Below, piece by piece: positions 24,786 through 37,259 of a stretch of DNA of 64,000 nt (positions are counted from its first letter, which is position 1; the number at the start of each line of letters is the position of its first letter). The stretch lies in NCBI GenBank assembly GCA_032622095.1, contig CP136069.1:12296036-12360035 (forward strand), in the 5' to 3' direction. The translations under genes and the position numbers were made by a program. The notes under the pieces are model-generated. The model was not told the origin of the DNA. It did not search any database and saw only the letters and a list, made by a program, of their open reading frames with translations. Source of the stretch: Siphonodentalium dalli. Its lineage: Eukaryota; Mollusca; Scaphopoda; Gadilida; Siphonodentaliidae.

Positions 24786-25049
24786 CTGTTCTCCAGTCGA
24801 TGGTGTAGTTCTGACCATATTTAGTTTCATCCAGTTCGATAACAATGGGCGTGATGGTTATGGTATAACTTGTAGATGGGAGGAGTCCAGACACTGTCAC
24901 ACGAGGCTGCCAAACTTGTGTATCTGGTGCAGCATCTCGTCGGACAATATAACTGTCGACGAACTTTCCATCTGTTTGTGGGTTCCAGTAAATATCAAAG
25001 TAAGTATCTTTTTTGTCACCGTTGATTCCGGTGATGAATAATTCTGTCA
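24786..25049 (-). CDS. Exon 2: fibronectin type III domain
   Basis: The exon encodes residues 83-170 and is flanked by a pyrimidine-rich acceptor (CCACTTTCAG) and a GTGAGT donor, both phase 1. A single exon matching one FN3 module is the standard arrangement. Hallmarks are the early tryptophan in FDIYWNP, the middle strand SYIVRR, and the LPSTSYTITITP segment that corresponds to the conserved L-P-x-T-x-Y of FN3 strand F. The domain is probably a spacer or protein-binding module between the PAN part and the lectin domain. A sequon (NYT) lies near its end. The donor is only about 24 bases from the end of a Kolobok-like MITE (24238-24752) lying in intron 2. Confidence 0.9.
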
Positions 25050-25059
25050 CTGAAAGTGG

Positions 25060-26650
25060 AATAGTGTTTGCTACTCAGTTAATCTCACTCAATGCCTGGG
25101 TATATACTAATGGAATTTGCCAGCATCCATTCAGCTACCACACATTTGGAAAGTCATGTCAGTCAAATTAGTTCCCGTTGACTGGACACATTTGACATTA
25201 TTCGCTATTTACGATCAATTCAGACACCCAAACTCTTGTGTGGCAAATATTACACTGCCAAAACATATTTTCTAGGTGAGAAAATTTCTTATTTTGAGAT
25301 TTATTTTCTCATTATAAGAAATGATGTTTTTGTTCTACAAAGGTTATTTACTTGTTGCACACATTCTTATATCTAGATCTGTTTTCTAGACAATCGGAAC
25401 ATTTTTCTAGGTTATAAGATAAGAGAATGATAATGTTCTTGTGTTAGAAAAAGTGATAATATGATTTCTTGGATTAACATTGTTTTATGATGCTTGAGAA
25501 AATTATTTAAAGAACAAGAAAACATGATGTTGTACCTCTGAATGTTTGTATTAAATGTTTATGCAAATTTGTTCAAGAATAAAAATATTGCTCACCGGAA
25601 ACACCCATTCTAAACACTGTACAGGTGCGTACTGTCGTAATTTATTCAACACAACACACATAATAAATGAACGACATCGACGTAATCTATAATATACAAA
25701 ATAGAAACAATTGTTGTCATCCAATCTGACCCAACCATCCGTTCATGCAATCGACAAGAATAACAAATAAAATCCCAAACGATTCCCCAGTAAATAATGC
25801 GTATTTGCAGTGCTTTTATGTAGAAAGTTTGGTTTGCTAGAAGGATTTTATTAAGGCTCATCTTTAACTAAGAAACTATTTTTTAAACTTAAGAGGCCTG
25901 CATTCCTAACTATGAAAATCTTTCACATGTGATAAAAAAATAATTTCTTGTGTCATTCCCCAGATATAATGTTTTCTTTTTAGTTTATTTTTCTCAATAT
26001 AAGAAAATAATTTTTAATGATAGATAACTCTATTAAATGCAATAGTTAAAAACTGAGTGTCCAGAGTCTTCATTTGTTAAAATACAATCATGCTCTTACT
26101 CACTCCAAAACAATTTAGTAGCTAAATCATCACTGTTTTAAATTTATGCTGAGCTACAGTAAATGCTTGTTTTTACTTGTTATCATATGTAATGGTCCAG
26201 CAGTGCACATTGTTAGAATTGATCGCAGCTTATCATTCACATTGTAACACGTCATAATCCTCCATACGGCACACGTACTTGAGACGCAATCTTCTGCCCC
26301 AAACCACACCAACCCCCACCTTACTGCCCTTATGAACCGTTCCTATATACGCGCCTGCGTTATGTGATGGTAGTATACTAGAGAGCAGGCTTATATACAG
26401 GGAGAGCGCATACGGCATTGTGGTGGAGGACATCGGGTGGCGTTTCAACCCATGTCACGTAGGTTGTAAAGCTCCCACCCCCACGCAGATTTGAAGAACG
26501 AATCCCCGCCGTTTTTGAACACAACAGTAGTGTGTCTGTTCTGTATCCAGATTATTCGCCAAATCTTTGTTTCATATTGAAAATTTGACCGTGCATTTAA
26601 ATAAAATGCTATTCCTTTCCATACATGCATACAAAACTACCCTGGTCGGT
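25060..26650. other. Start-of-exon-2 side of intron 1, no recognisable gene
   Basis: From 25250 to 26050 the sequence is strongly AT-rich with repeated TTTTCTAGG/AAGAAA-type words. No gene or clear element ends are visible. Confidence 0.35.
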
Positions 26651-26651
26651 G

Positions 26652-26655
<4 letters not shown>

Positions 26656-26715
<60 letters not shown>
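26656..26715. repeat. (TA)n microsatellite
   Basis: About 30 uninterrupted TA units. It can form cruciforms and is likely length-variable. Confidence 0.98.
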
Positions 26716-26719
<4 letters not shown>

Positions 26720-27524
26720 TGGTATCATTGTTGTTAAGATGTTTATTTAGCTAGTGTTGATACAGTTGGAAAATGTTATGCAAGAGAGGAAGACAACAGC
26801 GGAGAACGGCACTCCACACACTACAAACACATATGAGAAAAAGCTGTATGTTATTCATTTTGTATGTTCCCATTATTGAGTACATTATTCTAAAATTCTA
26901 AAATCACAATTAGCTTTATATTATTGTTTGGATTCTTAATATAATTGAATAACAATTATTCTAAAATCCTAAATAATCTACTCACGTGGTTTGCATGCTA
27001 TCAGGTCGTTGTTCCTGTATTCAGATTCCAGGCACCTGCACCGGGAATTCCTGCATACAAGACCACTAACACACGATGCAGTGCTAGAACAGCTGTTGCC
27101 GAATGGTTCACCTGTATCAATCGAAGAGATCAAAATAACACGTTGGGTCTGGGAACTTTTTGGTCACCGGGCTTCCTTTTGCCCTTAATTAGTTCTTTTT
27201 CGTGAATTCTGATCGTGATATCTGGAGCGATAACTTGAACAAATATCAACAAATTGTGCATGTCCACCTATTTTGGGCGGAGTTACGGCACTCAAATATA
27301 AACTTCAGTCAATAATTGGTATCACACTTCTCAATAGTGCTCTGTATGGTAGCAGGTTACAGTTAATGAATTTTCAATCCAAGCCCATGTTTGGCATAGC
27401 TACCGAAACTCGACGCCGCATCTCCGATGCAATATTTGTTTTTTACAAGGTCCATTTTCTAGGAGGTTACACCGGTGTTGGAAAAATAGCTCCAAGCTAC
27501 TCAGTGTGTAATACGCCTTCCTTA

Positions 27525-28428
27525 GGGTGCGTTTACACTGTGTATAGATCTGTATACAGATCTGTATGAAGTCACGTGTCGTGCATTACTGTCATCACAA
27601 CATGCTGACTAATAGTGAACGCGCGCTGACCAGTACTTTGGTAATTGACAACTCACTAGGAGTAGTTTCAGTTTAGGCCAGACATAAAAATGGATCAACT
27701 ACCAGCAGACAACAGCGATTTGGTATGTGCCGTGTCAGGATATATATATAGGTCTCCTGTTTGACACCATCTGGGAGGTGGTCATTTTGGATTGGTATGG
27801 AGTGGGTATCCATGCTACAACACCCTGTATTTGACCAAATGTAGAAAAATTTCCAACTGATGACAATTATAATGACAATGTTGACCAAATGTAGGACAAT
27901 ATTGTTTTTATTAAATTAACTAGAAGTTTTGACTGGCCACGGGGAGGGACCAGGGCACCATCTTACCATATAAGGTAGGAAATTATGCAAATATTGGTCA
28001 GAAAACAAAACTACAAAATGTTTTGAAAATCAAACTACAATATCAATTTCAACCTATTGTTGGTTTGGAAATTACAACTAATGTTTTGTCAGGTATGAAA
28101 TTTCCAACTGTTGAAAATTTTGACCAAAGTTGGGGTGAGACACCCCTCACCCCGGTTGACATGTCCCTGTCCATCTTGAATATACGAAATACATGGGTTG
28201 AAATGACAACGAAAGCTGTAACACATTATTCGCCAAGCCCGAGTGACAATTAATCAAAACAGATTTGCCTGTCGCAATGCTTCGGCGTTCACCCTGACGT
28301 ATAGCGGACACGATTTTTGCTCACAGGGACGAATACCGTTTTCTTTCTGTGTGCATTTCTATATCAACCCGTTCGCACTAGTCTGCGTGTAGATCTGTGT
28401 ACAGTTCTGTAGCAGTGTAAATGCACCC
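27525..28428. mobile_element. PIF/Harbinger-like non-autonomous element
   Basis: Inverted ends GGGTGCGTTTACACTG and its partner CAGTGTAAATGCACCC are bounded on both sides by TTA (27522-27524 and 28429-28431), the 3-bp target duplication used by PIF/Harbinger transposons. The subterminal repeats GTATAGATCTGTATACAG and CTGTGTACAGTTCTGTAG are also inverted. The 904-bp body has no transposase. Its interior at 28017-28165 is shared with fragments at about 1930-2065 and, inverted, 59120-59265. Confidence 0.78.
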
Positions 28429-28462
28429 TTAAACATTTCATGAATCATTTAAGAATTAGCTG

Positions 28463-28835
28463 TATTTTATGGAGATGTAACCGTGAGGTAAGTGGTCATA
28501 ACTTGTGTAAAACCTTACATACAAGTTATGACTACTTACCTCACAGTTACATCTCATTAAAAACAGACCACATGACAGTTAATTCTTATATTGATACATA
28601 TTTAGCGAAAAAGTCACTTTTGTAAATGTATTTAAATCGAAAAGTGTATCGTAACAAAACTAGCCCAAAATATCCCATAGCACCCGACCAGAAACCAGCT
28701 GAGAACAATTTCAAAACGAGGCTCTTTATATTGAAACCTGCGAGTGCAAATGCGCCCAACACATTACGCGTTCTTCTTCTCCAAAATCAATGACGCGTCG
28801 ATGTAATTATGGTTGCAATTATGACCCTCTTGCGC
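28463..28835 (+). repeat. Hairpin-headed interspersed family C, copy 2
   Basis: Starts with the GATGTAACCGTGAGGTAAGT foldback (28473-28555) and continues through the same body as 17553-17890. It begins about 35 bases after the Harbinger-like element. Confidence 0.72.
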
Positions 28836-29269
28836 GTTCACCGAGAAATAATTGCAACTAGTCACGTGGGCGCCGACCGATCAGAATGCTGGATTTAATG
28901 ACAATCACACTCAGTGTGTAAATATTAAGATATAATGAGGCGAAACTAGTTTCATAATATCTAATCCAAAATTCAGAATTCAAAACCTGTCAATATCCAA
29001 TATATGCAGTCAGTTTCAATAACATTCACTGTAACAAAGAGTTAAAAATAACACGTTGGGGTCCCGGAACTTTTTGATAGGCATGGTCTACAGACGGCGA
29101 TAGCGCGCTAACTGGAAGAAATATCACTCAGTTCATTTTGTTTATATTCGGTATATAAGAGTTGTTAAATAATTTCGTGATCAAGATCGAAAACCAAACA
29201 GATCCGCCTAAATACATAATTAGTTCATTTTTGTTATTTTATAGTGATATCAAGTGCAGAGTGATCAGA

Positions 29270-29400
29270 TATCTATCATTCAAGTTTCTAATTTCTCGAG
29301 GTGTGCCATTATTTGTGGCCCAAAAAACAGTCGTTCAAACTGAAGGTCTCGGACAAAATTGCGGTTGAAGATGGATAACTCTAAAATCAAGTGATACTCA
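29270..29400 (-). repeat. Family B fragment, inverted
   Basis: The words GTCTCGGACAAAATTGCGG, GAAGATGGATAACTCTAAA and GTGGCCCA are the reverse complement of the segment at 34140-34215. Confidence 0.6.
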
Positions 29401-29434
29401 AGTGATGATTCTGCCATATTTCGTTGAGCTTGTT

Positions 29435-30480
29435 AAGTTGGTTAAGCGTTCGGCGTTAGACATTTTGTTGATATTCGACTTAGAAAAGTTTGACTTAAAA
29501 ATCGATTTTTCGTTTTTCAAGTGAAAGGTCTTATATTGACCCGATTCGTGCTCCGACAATCGAATCCGGTAAAAAATCCATCGTTTCCCCCAATTTCTGG
29601 AATACCGCTGGACTAGAGCGCTACATACAAGCCGTGTTATGGGCAGATTGGCTCCAAATATGGTGCGGACATAGGAGTTACCGTGACCAAATGCATGGGT
29701 CGCAGACTACAACCCATTTATAAATATTAAGTAAAACCGAACGTCAGACTAGCAGTTTAACATTCGTTTGGCATTCGACTTAGAACATTTCGACCAAAAA
29801 TATCATGTTCAGTTCTTCGAATGACAGGTCTTATTTTGACCCAATTCCTGCACCGCCACACGAATCCGTTCCAAATTCCATCGTTTTCCCAATTGCCGGA
29901 CCCCAGTTGCACTTAGAAAATTTCGCTCATATGATTTTGTATAGACCGCACAGGCCATGCTTATTGACCGACCGACCCCAAATTTGGCGAGGGGGTGTCC
30001 CCCCACTAGTAATGATCAATACCAAATACACGGATCGCAGTCTGTTACCGATATTATAATTTTCATAAAAAATCTAATATTTTCGTATGATGTTGGTTAG
30101 ACGTTCGGCGTTAGACGTTCAGTTGATATCCGAGTTAGAAAATTTCCACCCAAAGGATAATTTTCAGTTTTTCGAGTGAAAGGTCTTATTTTGACCCAAT
30201 TCATGCTCCGCCACACAAAATCATCTAAGGAAAATTGTCCAAGTCCAGCGAGGGTCCGGAAATTGTGGCAAACGATGGAATTTTGACCAGCAGGGGTGTG
30301 GAAAATGGGAAAACCGAAGAAATCGTGACCAAATTCTAGTTGGTGAGTACGTATTTGGTAAACGGAACACATTTCTCGCAAAAAAACTAAAAATCCAGCG
30401 ATGGTCTGGAAAATGGGAAAACCGAGAAAAACTTCATAAAATTCGAGCTATGGAGCACGAACTGAATCAATGGAGCACCT
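29435..30480 (+). repeat. Tandem repeat, about 320 bp unit, three diverged copies
   Basis: Units start near 29440, 29755 and 30090. Each begins with a variant of GTTCGGCGTTAGAC (blurred in the second unit) and a GATATTCGACTTAGAAAA-like segment, then AAAGGTCTTATTTTGACCC, TCGTGCTCCG(C/A)CA and a C-rich tail. Unit heads are the reverse complement of the 47-bp repeats just downstream. Confidence 0.7.
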
Positions 30481-30534
30481 CTCCCGCCGAAACATTAAAT
30501 TTGATTTTGAATGAAATTTTGTAAGATGATTGTC

Positions 30535-30890
30535 AAACGAATGTCTAACGCCGAACGGCCAACCAACTTCACGCGAATGTTAAACGAATATCTAACGCCG
30601 AACGACCAACCAACTTCACGCGAATGTTAAACGAATGTCTAACGCCGAACGACCAACCAACTTCACGCGAATGTTAAACGAATGTCTAACACCGAACGAC
30701 CAACCAACTTCACGCGAATGTTAAACGAATGTCTAACGCCGAACGACCAACCAACTTCACGCGAATGTTAAACGAATGTCGAACACCGAACGACCAACCA
30801 ACTTCACGCGAATGTTAAACGAATGTCTAACGGCCAACCAACTTCACGCGAATGTTAAACGAATGTCGAACACCGAACGCCTAACTTCAC
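30535..30890 (+). repeat. 47-bp tandem array, about 7.5 copies
   Basis: Six full 47-bp units (30535-30816), then one unit shortened to 40 bp, then a partial unit. Each unit contains AAACGAATGTCTAACGCCGA and ACTTCACGCGAATGTT. Units differ at only a few positions, so the array is young or homogenised compared with its neighbours. Confidence 0.95.
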
Positions 30891-30899
30891 ACATTTTGA

Positions 30900-33895
30900 C
30901 CAGACCATTGTAGAAACAGTGATAGAAGATTCATAAAGCAAAGTAACGCTGTAGTATTTAACATGAATACGGTACATGGAGTCTATTAAGGTTATGAACT
31001 GATAAAATAATCAGATGTCTCCATTATCGATAGTAATACTGCGATTGTGCGACGAGCATATTGAATGGGTTCTGTTTGTGACGAAGCTAGGAATTGATTG
31101 TAATCTTTGATGAATAATTTAGTGATACGGCTGTATTAAAAAAAACATTCCACAGTACGCTGTATTAACGTTTAAAGTTCCATGATGTTTTTATGAATAT
31201 TTGTAAGAAAAACAGTTGGCATGAAAGCATATTTCGATTAAGATTCGAAATTATTTAGTCAATTTTTCCATTGAAATAATACCACCAATAGGAGAAACTT
31301 CCATGCTTTGAATAATTCCGAAACACTTTGAAACAGTTTGTGGCTCCTACTTTTGAATCCATTGGTGGTGAAATCCATATGAATGGACATGTCTAGTAAG
31401 TCTTGTTAGGGATTGTTATTGTTAGGGATACTCTACACCTGTTTGACTGCGGGGATGAGTGATTTGATAAGGTGTAATGTCACCCATTCATCGATACTGT
31501 ACTCTCATTGTGAAATGCAGTCGCCATATAAAACCATTTAATAATTTCGCCATGAAAAAAAATGCCACATATGAACAGATTTGTTAATATTGGGCGACAT
31601 GTATTTACATGTTTACATGGGCACAAATTCAGAGGGGTCTGATACATAAAGGTAGATGTTTATAATAAATGACAGTTGACAGGGGCGCACATTTTAAGGG
31701 GTGGGGGTTCAGTCATATAGTGCAATGGCCACGTGTGTCTTAGCTGCAGACGCCGAGTCATTGATTAGTGATTCCAGAAGGTTCCGTATTCGATTGTCTA
31801 CTCTAATAGGACGTGTCGTCGAACCTATTAGAAAATTGCACAATAGAAACGATATAAAAGGACGGGCCTCGATCAAGCCTAGTAGAAAAAAGCAGTAAGA
31901 AGTTTACGTGATATGATAACTATGGGGCAAATGTTGGAGGAACGCCTGAATAATTGAATCAATAGGAATTACACCCCTATAAGGTATCGTGCCCGTCAAC
32001 GTACATACATTCTGCTACCACTTTAACAAACACATCGATAAATTTGATACAATACTTAACAAGGTATAGTTCAATATTTGAATATGCTATCACGTGCACT
32101 TCTAACAGCTATTATTCTCAAACCCCGTAAACGATTCATAAAATTGCATGGCAATAGGTTGGGTAAAACTTATGTTTTAAAATTACGGCCCACAGTTCCA
32201 AGATAAACTGTTCAAAGACTTACTTGCAACACAGACGATGAACACAAAATTAATGGACAGCACCTGAACGATATCCACGCTTTACTACAGGAGGACATAT
32301 ACCCTCAATTTCAAACTCAATATTTCTCGATAAAAACACCTTGTGCAACTTTTACATGTATTGACAGATCTAATGTTAGTCTTCCCAACCCAATAGCATA
32401 TTTGATTCCAAGTATCCAACTTCCTCCCATTTTTTTAAATAATCACGAAGGGACTTTATAATAACGACTCCGCTGGGCGCGCTTGTGCGCCCAGCTCAGG
32501 TCGTGTATAGGTAACATGTAGGCGCGCGTACTTGTGACGTCACACATAAATTACAGTATACCGTGAAGGTGAAATTCTTAGCGACACAACATTTTCGCGA
32601 AAAAATCACGTGACTTCCGGTAGAACAGTTCATATAGTTGCTCAGAAAGGTGACGGATAGAGCGCCGAAGCATCGTCCAATTTTTGAAGGATCAATAACG
32701 CCTTCAAATTGATCAATTATAAATCGATCAATTCAGTACTTTAGCATTGGGCTTCTGTGTGTACTGCAACGGGTACCCCAGCAGGGTTAACAACCATATG
32801 CAGCTATCATGAGTAAGGTTAGAACGTAAAAGTGCCAAAAGTTATTTAAGTTCCATGATTCTGTTTATTAATAGTTGTTCTTACTTTGACCATCAGCAAC
32901 ATAATGTTATTTAAACATATGTTTGTTTCCACCCTCACTGAGAACTCAGGCTCAGTGACCATTTGATGGGGTACCGCGCCCGCGCGACCATGCGTTTCGT
33001 AAATTTCAATTGTATTTTGTTTTTACAAAGGAAAGACAAATTCAGTCTGACATAGAATGTTAGTCCAATCTTTGAATATATGTTTACATAGCCGACATAT
33101 ATGAACGACTGAATCCACAATGAATATTTTCTTAATATAACAAGTTGATAAACTTGATCACGACAGGATGATTTATCTGAATGTTTCAAACCAAACAATT
33201 CGATCAGTTTCCGCGAAAAGTTGAAGGCAACCACTTCAATAAAATGTTGAAATACTTATGCATATTGTATATATGCTATACATGTCTGAATGATGACGCG
33301 AAGTTGTTCCGTGTCCGTGTTATCGAGTTCGGCTCCTCTCCAAATTTCGTGCAGAGGAAAACAAACTCGAACTACTTAAACGGACATGGCTCATTCGAAC
33401 CCTAAAATGTATGTATACGTAATTCGAGAAAAGGGGTCTCAAAACATGCATATGCAAACTATTCCCGAGCTAATTCGTCGATATAGCGCTAAAAAAACGC
33501 GTTTTGTTAGTTATATTTTTGCGTAAATTTGATATCGTTTCTCTGTTCCGGTTAATTTTACTAATCAGCCAATCTTCCAAGTGATGTCGGCAGCGTTCGT
33601 GTGTTTTCGGAAATAAGTGCATTCTCGATATCGCCATGTTTATAACGTAAATTTTTCAAGTTTCCCCAGCGTCTCTATCATTTTCGGTACGCGATAATGT
33701 GTTTCCATTGGATCTTATTTGTTCATGCGAGAATAATAACCTCTATTGACAAGGATGTACCGATAGAACGGTTTTCCAGTTTGATACACAATGTCAACAT
33801 GAATTTTAGTCATTTACATTGATCCTTTCGAAAATATACTCTAATCGCAATTTTTCAGTTGAGTGTGTCGATGAACTGCAGTTAGTTAAATTCCG
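30900..33895. other. Intron 1 stretch with no recognisable gene
   Basis: The only structure is a GC-rich stem-loop at about 32471-32494 (GCTGGGCGC paired with GCGCCCAGC). Reading frames are short and unlike known domains. Confidence 0.4.
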
Positions 33896-33908
33896 TAGTT
33901 CTTTTTAA

Positions 33909-34290
33909 AGGTACTCAATCCGATCAGACGGTCCCCATAACATCAAGATACAACAGCAACAACATTTCTTCAAAATGCGCTTTAGTTATCAAAATCGATG
34001 TATTGCAACAACATAATGCTAATCACTGTCAACAAAAGTATCAAATTTTCCAAAACTTGTTGTTTATCAACATTTTGTTCAACAAAATAAGGCCGTATAA
34101 TCACTAAAGTATCACAAAAATTTACCGTAATACCACTGACTTTAGAGTGATCCATCTTCATCCGCAATTTTGTCCGAGACCCTCCGTTTGACAACGTGTT
34201 TCTGGGCCACATATTATTACACATCTCGAGAAATAACAAACTTCGACAATCGATATATGTTCACTCTGAGCTTTGGTGGGTGGGGTCCTC
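33909..34290 (+). repeat. MITE-like family B, best copy
   Basis: Begins after TTAA (33905-33908) with AGGTACTCAATCCGATCAGA. The body matches 3170-3430 and, inverted, 55440-55640. The right end is not sharply defined here, but the copy ending at 3498 shows an inverted-type end. Confidence 0.62.
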
Positions 34291-34299
34291 GACTCAAGT

Positions 34300-36690
34300 C
34301 TAATATTTTGTTAACCCCCGAAGCCAGAGAAACACTAATTTAGGGCCGAAATAAAAATTGGGAAAATATGTTTCAACCTCAAATAAAAAGGAACAATATT
34401 GAAAACTGTCACTTCAAAATGGCATCCATGATGACAATAATTGGTATTGAAAAATGCTAATTTTCTGTGATAGGTGGCTTTAGGTGCACAAACTATCGCC
34501 AAGTTAGTAACAAAATGAAATATAAACAAAAAATGCTTAATCGTAAACCATATAATTATGTAGAATGTCTGTACCAACTTGGCCATATCACACCTGTTAA
34601 CCCATTTAGTATTGGAATAGTTAGAAAATAGACATGAAAAATAACACCAAAAACAGCGTCTTCACCATCGGTTTCAGTAGTAGAATAGGATTAAATTTGT
34701 TTTAATTTATTTTTCCTCAAAATGTGTCTACATTGTTTACACGCCGTTCCCACGACACAACTTTCAAATTATACAGCAGTGCGGAACACAAAGCTCACAT
34801 CTTCTACTTTCATATGATATCTAATTGTTCCGTATGTTAAAAAATATATTCAAAACAGTTAATCCATGTAGATAATTATCACAGCGCCAATGCTATAAGT
34901 GCGTGTTTACACACTCCCCCACCTGTCTATCTTGTCTACAGTTGATTTCAACACATAAACATGCAATGGACGGATCTACTTAAATTGTGAAAACTATATG
35001 CATATATACTTAGCTAGATCATATCACGAATCGCTGCCCTGCCTATATACGCCCTTAGAGATAAATCTAGACCAGTTCAAGTAATGTGAAATTTTTCCTG
35101 TTTAGATAGGGAAGTTTATGAACATTTTTAAAAAATCAGTGCAGCTAATATATTCTTAGTTAATATCGTTCCTCAGTAAATAGTGTATTCCACTGTGTAC
35201 GTAGTTCACGAAGATCCCAACTCGATGTTGCATGAAATATGGATTATAACACCCCCTATTGTGAAATATATTATGAAGGAACAAGTAATAAATAAATATA
35301 TATAGTCACTGAGTTGTTGTTTTTTCAATGCTATAATGTTCTCCATCAGAACATTAAAACGTTCCCATAATTTTAACTGGTTGAATATGATCTCTACGGT
35401 AGCCAGAGTATAAATGCATGACATGATCTAATACTTGGCGACCCATTCCTATATTCTATAAGAAATATATTCAACATATACTGCACATCATGCAATTTAC
35501 TACGATAATGATGTTGGATTGAAATTTAAATACAAATGCATCTCAACATAACTACTTATTATACATGTATAAGTAATATTATGTTCCTTTCTGAACCCCT
35601 GCCCCCAATCGCACCGTCTCGGATAAATTCAGGATGACCGTCCTATCATTAAATGCTTGTCAACAGAGACCATTTTCTCACAGGGACACATATACGATAA
35701 AATTGAAACACCTTTATCGTGTACCGGAAATTATAAGACGCTGGGGAAGCTTATTTACGAATACACCCGGAAATCCTCGATTGTTGTCGGTGGTTATTGC
35801 ATCATCCAAAATGGCAGGTTGGAAAAAAATGTTCGGGACCCAAACATTTCGATTTTGTTGTAATTTTCATGACTTGAATGCGTCTTTATGGGACATATAT
35901 TGGTCGTAGAAAGGTAGTTTGGGTATGTATCTACCTATTTTGATACCGGGAAAATTTCAAAAGCGAATATTATTTGGTGTATTTTGGAGCGCAAACGGCC
36001 ATGTGGCTTTAAGTACTATGTCTGGAAATTCTACGACTATTTCTTTGTACAAACTGATAAACATTATGATAACTATCTGCCAGAAAGCAGCCCTCAAAAT
36101 TACCTAGAAAAAAGGTGATCGATCGCCCTTGTATAATCTACAATTTGGCGACAGAGCACCTTTTAACTTGTGGCAACGTCGTTGTATATTTCTACTAAAA
36201 AGACGGCACAATGTCTTTGAAATTAACCGATTGTCACTGAATGCCCTCGCTCTCGTAGACGACGAATTCTCGATTATCAAAATCAATAATCCTGGCCCTT
36301 CTGGAAATAACTTCATGGTTGTTTGATAGATGAACAGAAGAGAATGAATCTGATCAACACCTGTGCATTTATGTAAAACACTATGAAAATGACACATGTC
36401 ACGTAATATTACGCGAGATTGGTGTGTATTTTTTTGGTTGTGTGATACCCACAATATATGTATATAGGAATGCACACGGTGTGCATCTATGTATAAAATG
36501 TTACAACAATGATCCCATTACTCCATTAGCGTCACTCTCACCTAAAAATGTGCTTAACCCTTTGAATCCGAGAGACCAGAATACCGGTCAAATCCTTATA
36601 TTCCTCTATCCGGGAGACCGTAATACCAGTCCGGAAATCAGACGATATTTGAAACGAAATTACAGCTCACTAAACGCACATATCAACTAG
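34300..36690. other. Intron 1 stretch with no recognisable gene
   Basis: Several frames of 60-120 codons occur (around 35634-35909 and 36104-36475), but none shows a domain, and both strands are open over the same bases. I see no repeats beyond a short duplicated GAGACC(A/G)(G/T)AATACC phrase at about 36570 and 36616. Confidence 0.35.
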
Positions 36691-36759
36691 AGTTGTACTT
36701 CTACTTTGCGCACACGTGTCATATATTTACCCACGCGACTTTGATCGACAAACTAACGA

Positions 36760-36880
36760 TATCCCACGCAATCCAACAAAAATATTGCACTGACTCAAAA
36801 ATCAAATTTGCTTCTAAAAATAGGCACCTGGTGTCCCAAGCATGGTCTAAGAGCAATGCTCGCCATGTTTCGGAGGCATA
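36760..36880 (+). repeat. SINE body fragment
   Basis: ATTGCACTGACTCAAAAATC and CAAATTTGCTT are shared with the body after the tRNA-like head at 37106-37135. The head is missing here apart from a CCACGCAATCCAAC trace. Confidence 0.55.
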
Positions 36881-37002
36881 AAATATATAACATTGCTACT
36901 GTGCTGTACCTCTTATATACATATATATAGAGACCTTAAAATGTGCATATAGTGTCCTAAGTGCGATGTCAGAATACAGCGGCCATTCGAGCTTCCTTTT
37001 TT

Positions 37003-37250
37003 TGGGGTTGCTTCGGTGGCCGTGTGGTATTGACGTCGGACTTTGAGTCGCAAGGCGCGCTCGTCGTCGGGCCAGGTTCGTATCCCACCCAATCCAAAAA
37101 AAAATTGCACTGTCTCAAAAATCAAATTTGCTTTTAACGATAGAGGGTTTGTTTGTTCGCGAATGCGCAGGGGCATATTTCGAGAGAAAAACCCCCGTAT
37201 TTTATCGTCGGGAAAAGGGGCAGTATTTCATTAGAAATTTCGCGATTAAA
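37003..37250 (+). mobile_element. tRNA-derived SINE
   Basis: The head at about 37003-37095 has a box-A-like TGGCCGTGTGG, an anticodon-arm-like GTCGGACTTTGAGTCGCAAG, an extra-arm-like GC-rich stretch and a box-B-like GGTTCGTATCC. This is the layout of a class II (Ser/Leu-like) tRNA. It is followed by an A-rich joint and an unrelated body. One base of box B departs from the GGTTCGAATCC consensus. Promoter activity is inferred, not shown. Confidence 0.7.
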
Positions 37251-37259
37251 GCCCCAATT

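Noticed and set aside
30535-30890. CRISPR-like array
   Set aside because: Units are directly contiguous, with no unique spacers between repeats, and the window is animal DNA.
32575-32600. Possible 18S rRNA fragment (GGTGAAATTCTTAG)
   Set aside because: Only a short word resembles rRNA and the flanks do not match. Taken as chance.
35634-36475. Cluster of frames of 60-123 codons on both strands
   Set aside because: No domain resemblance, no splice pattern and no repeat of a known transposon. Left as unassigned intronic sequence.
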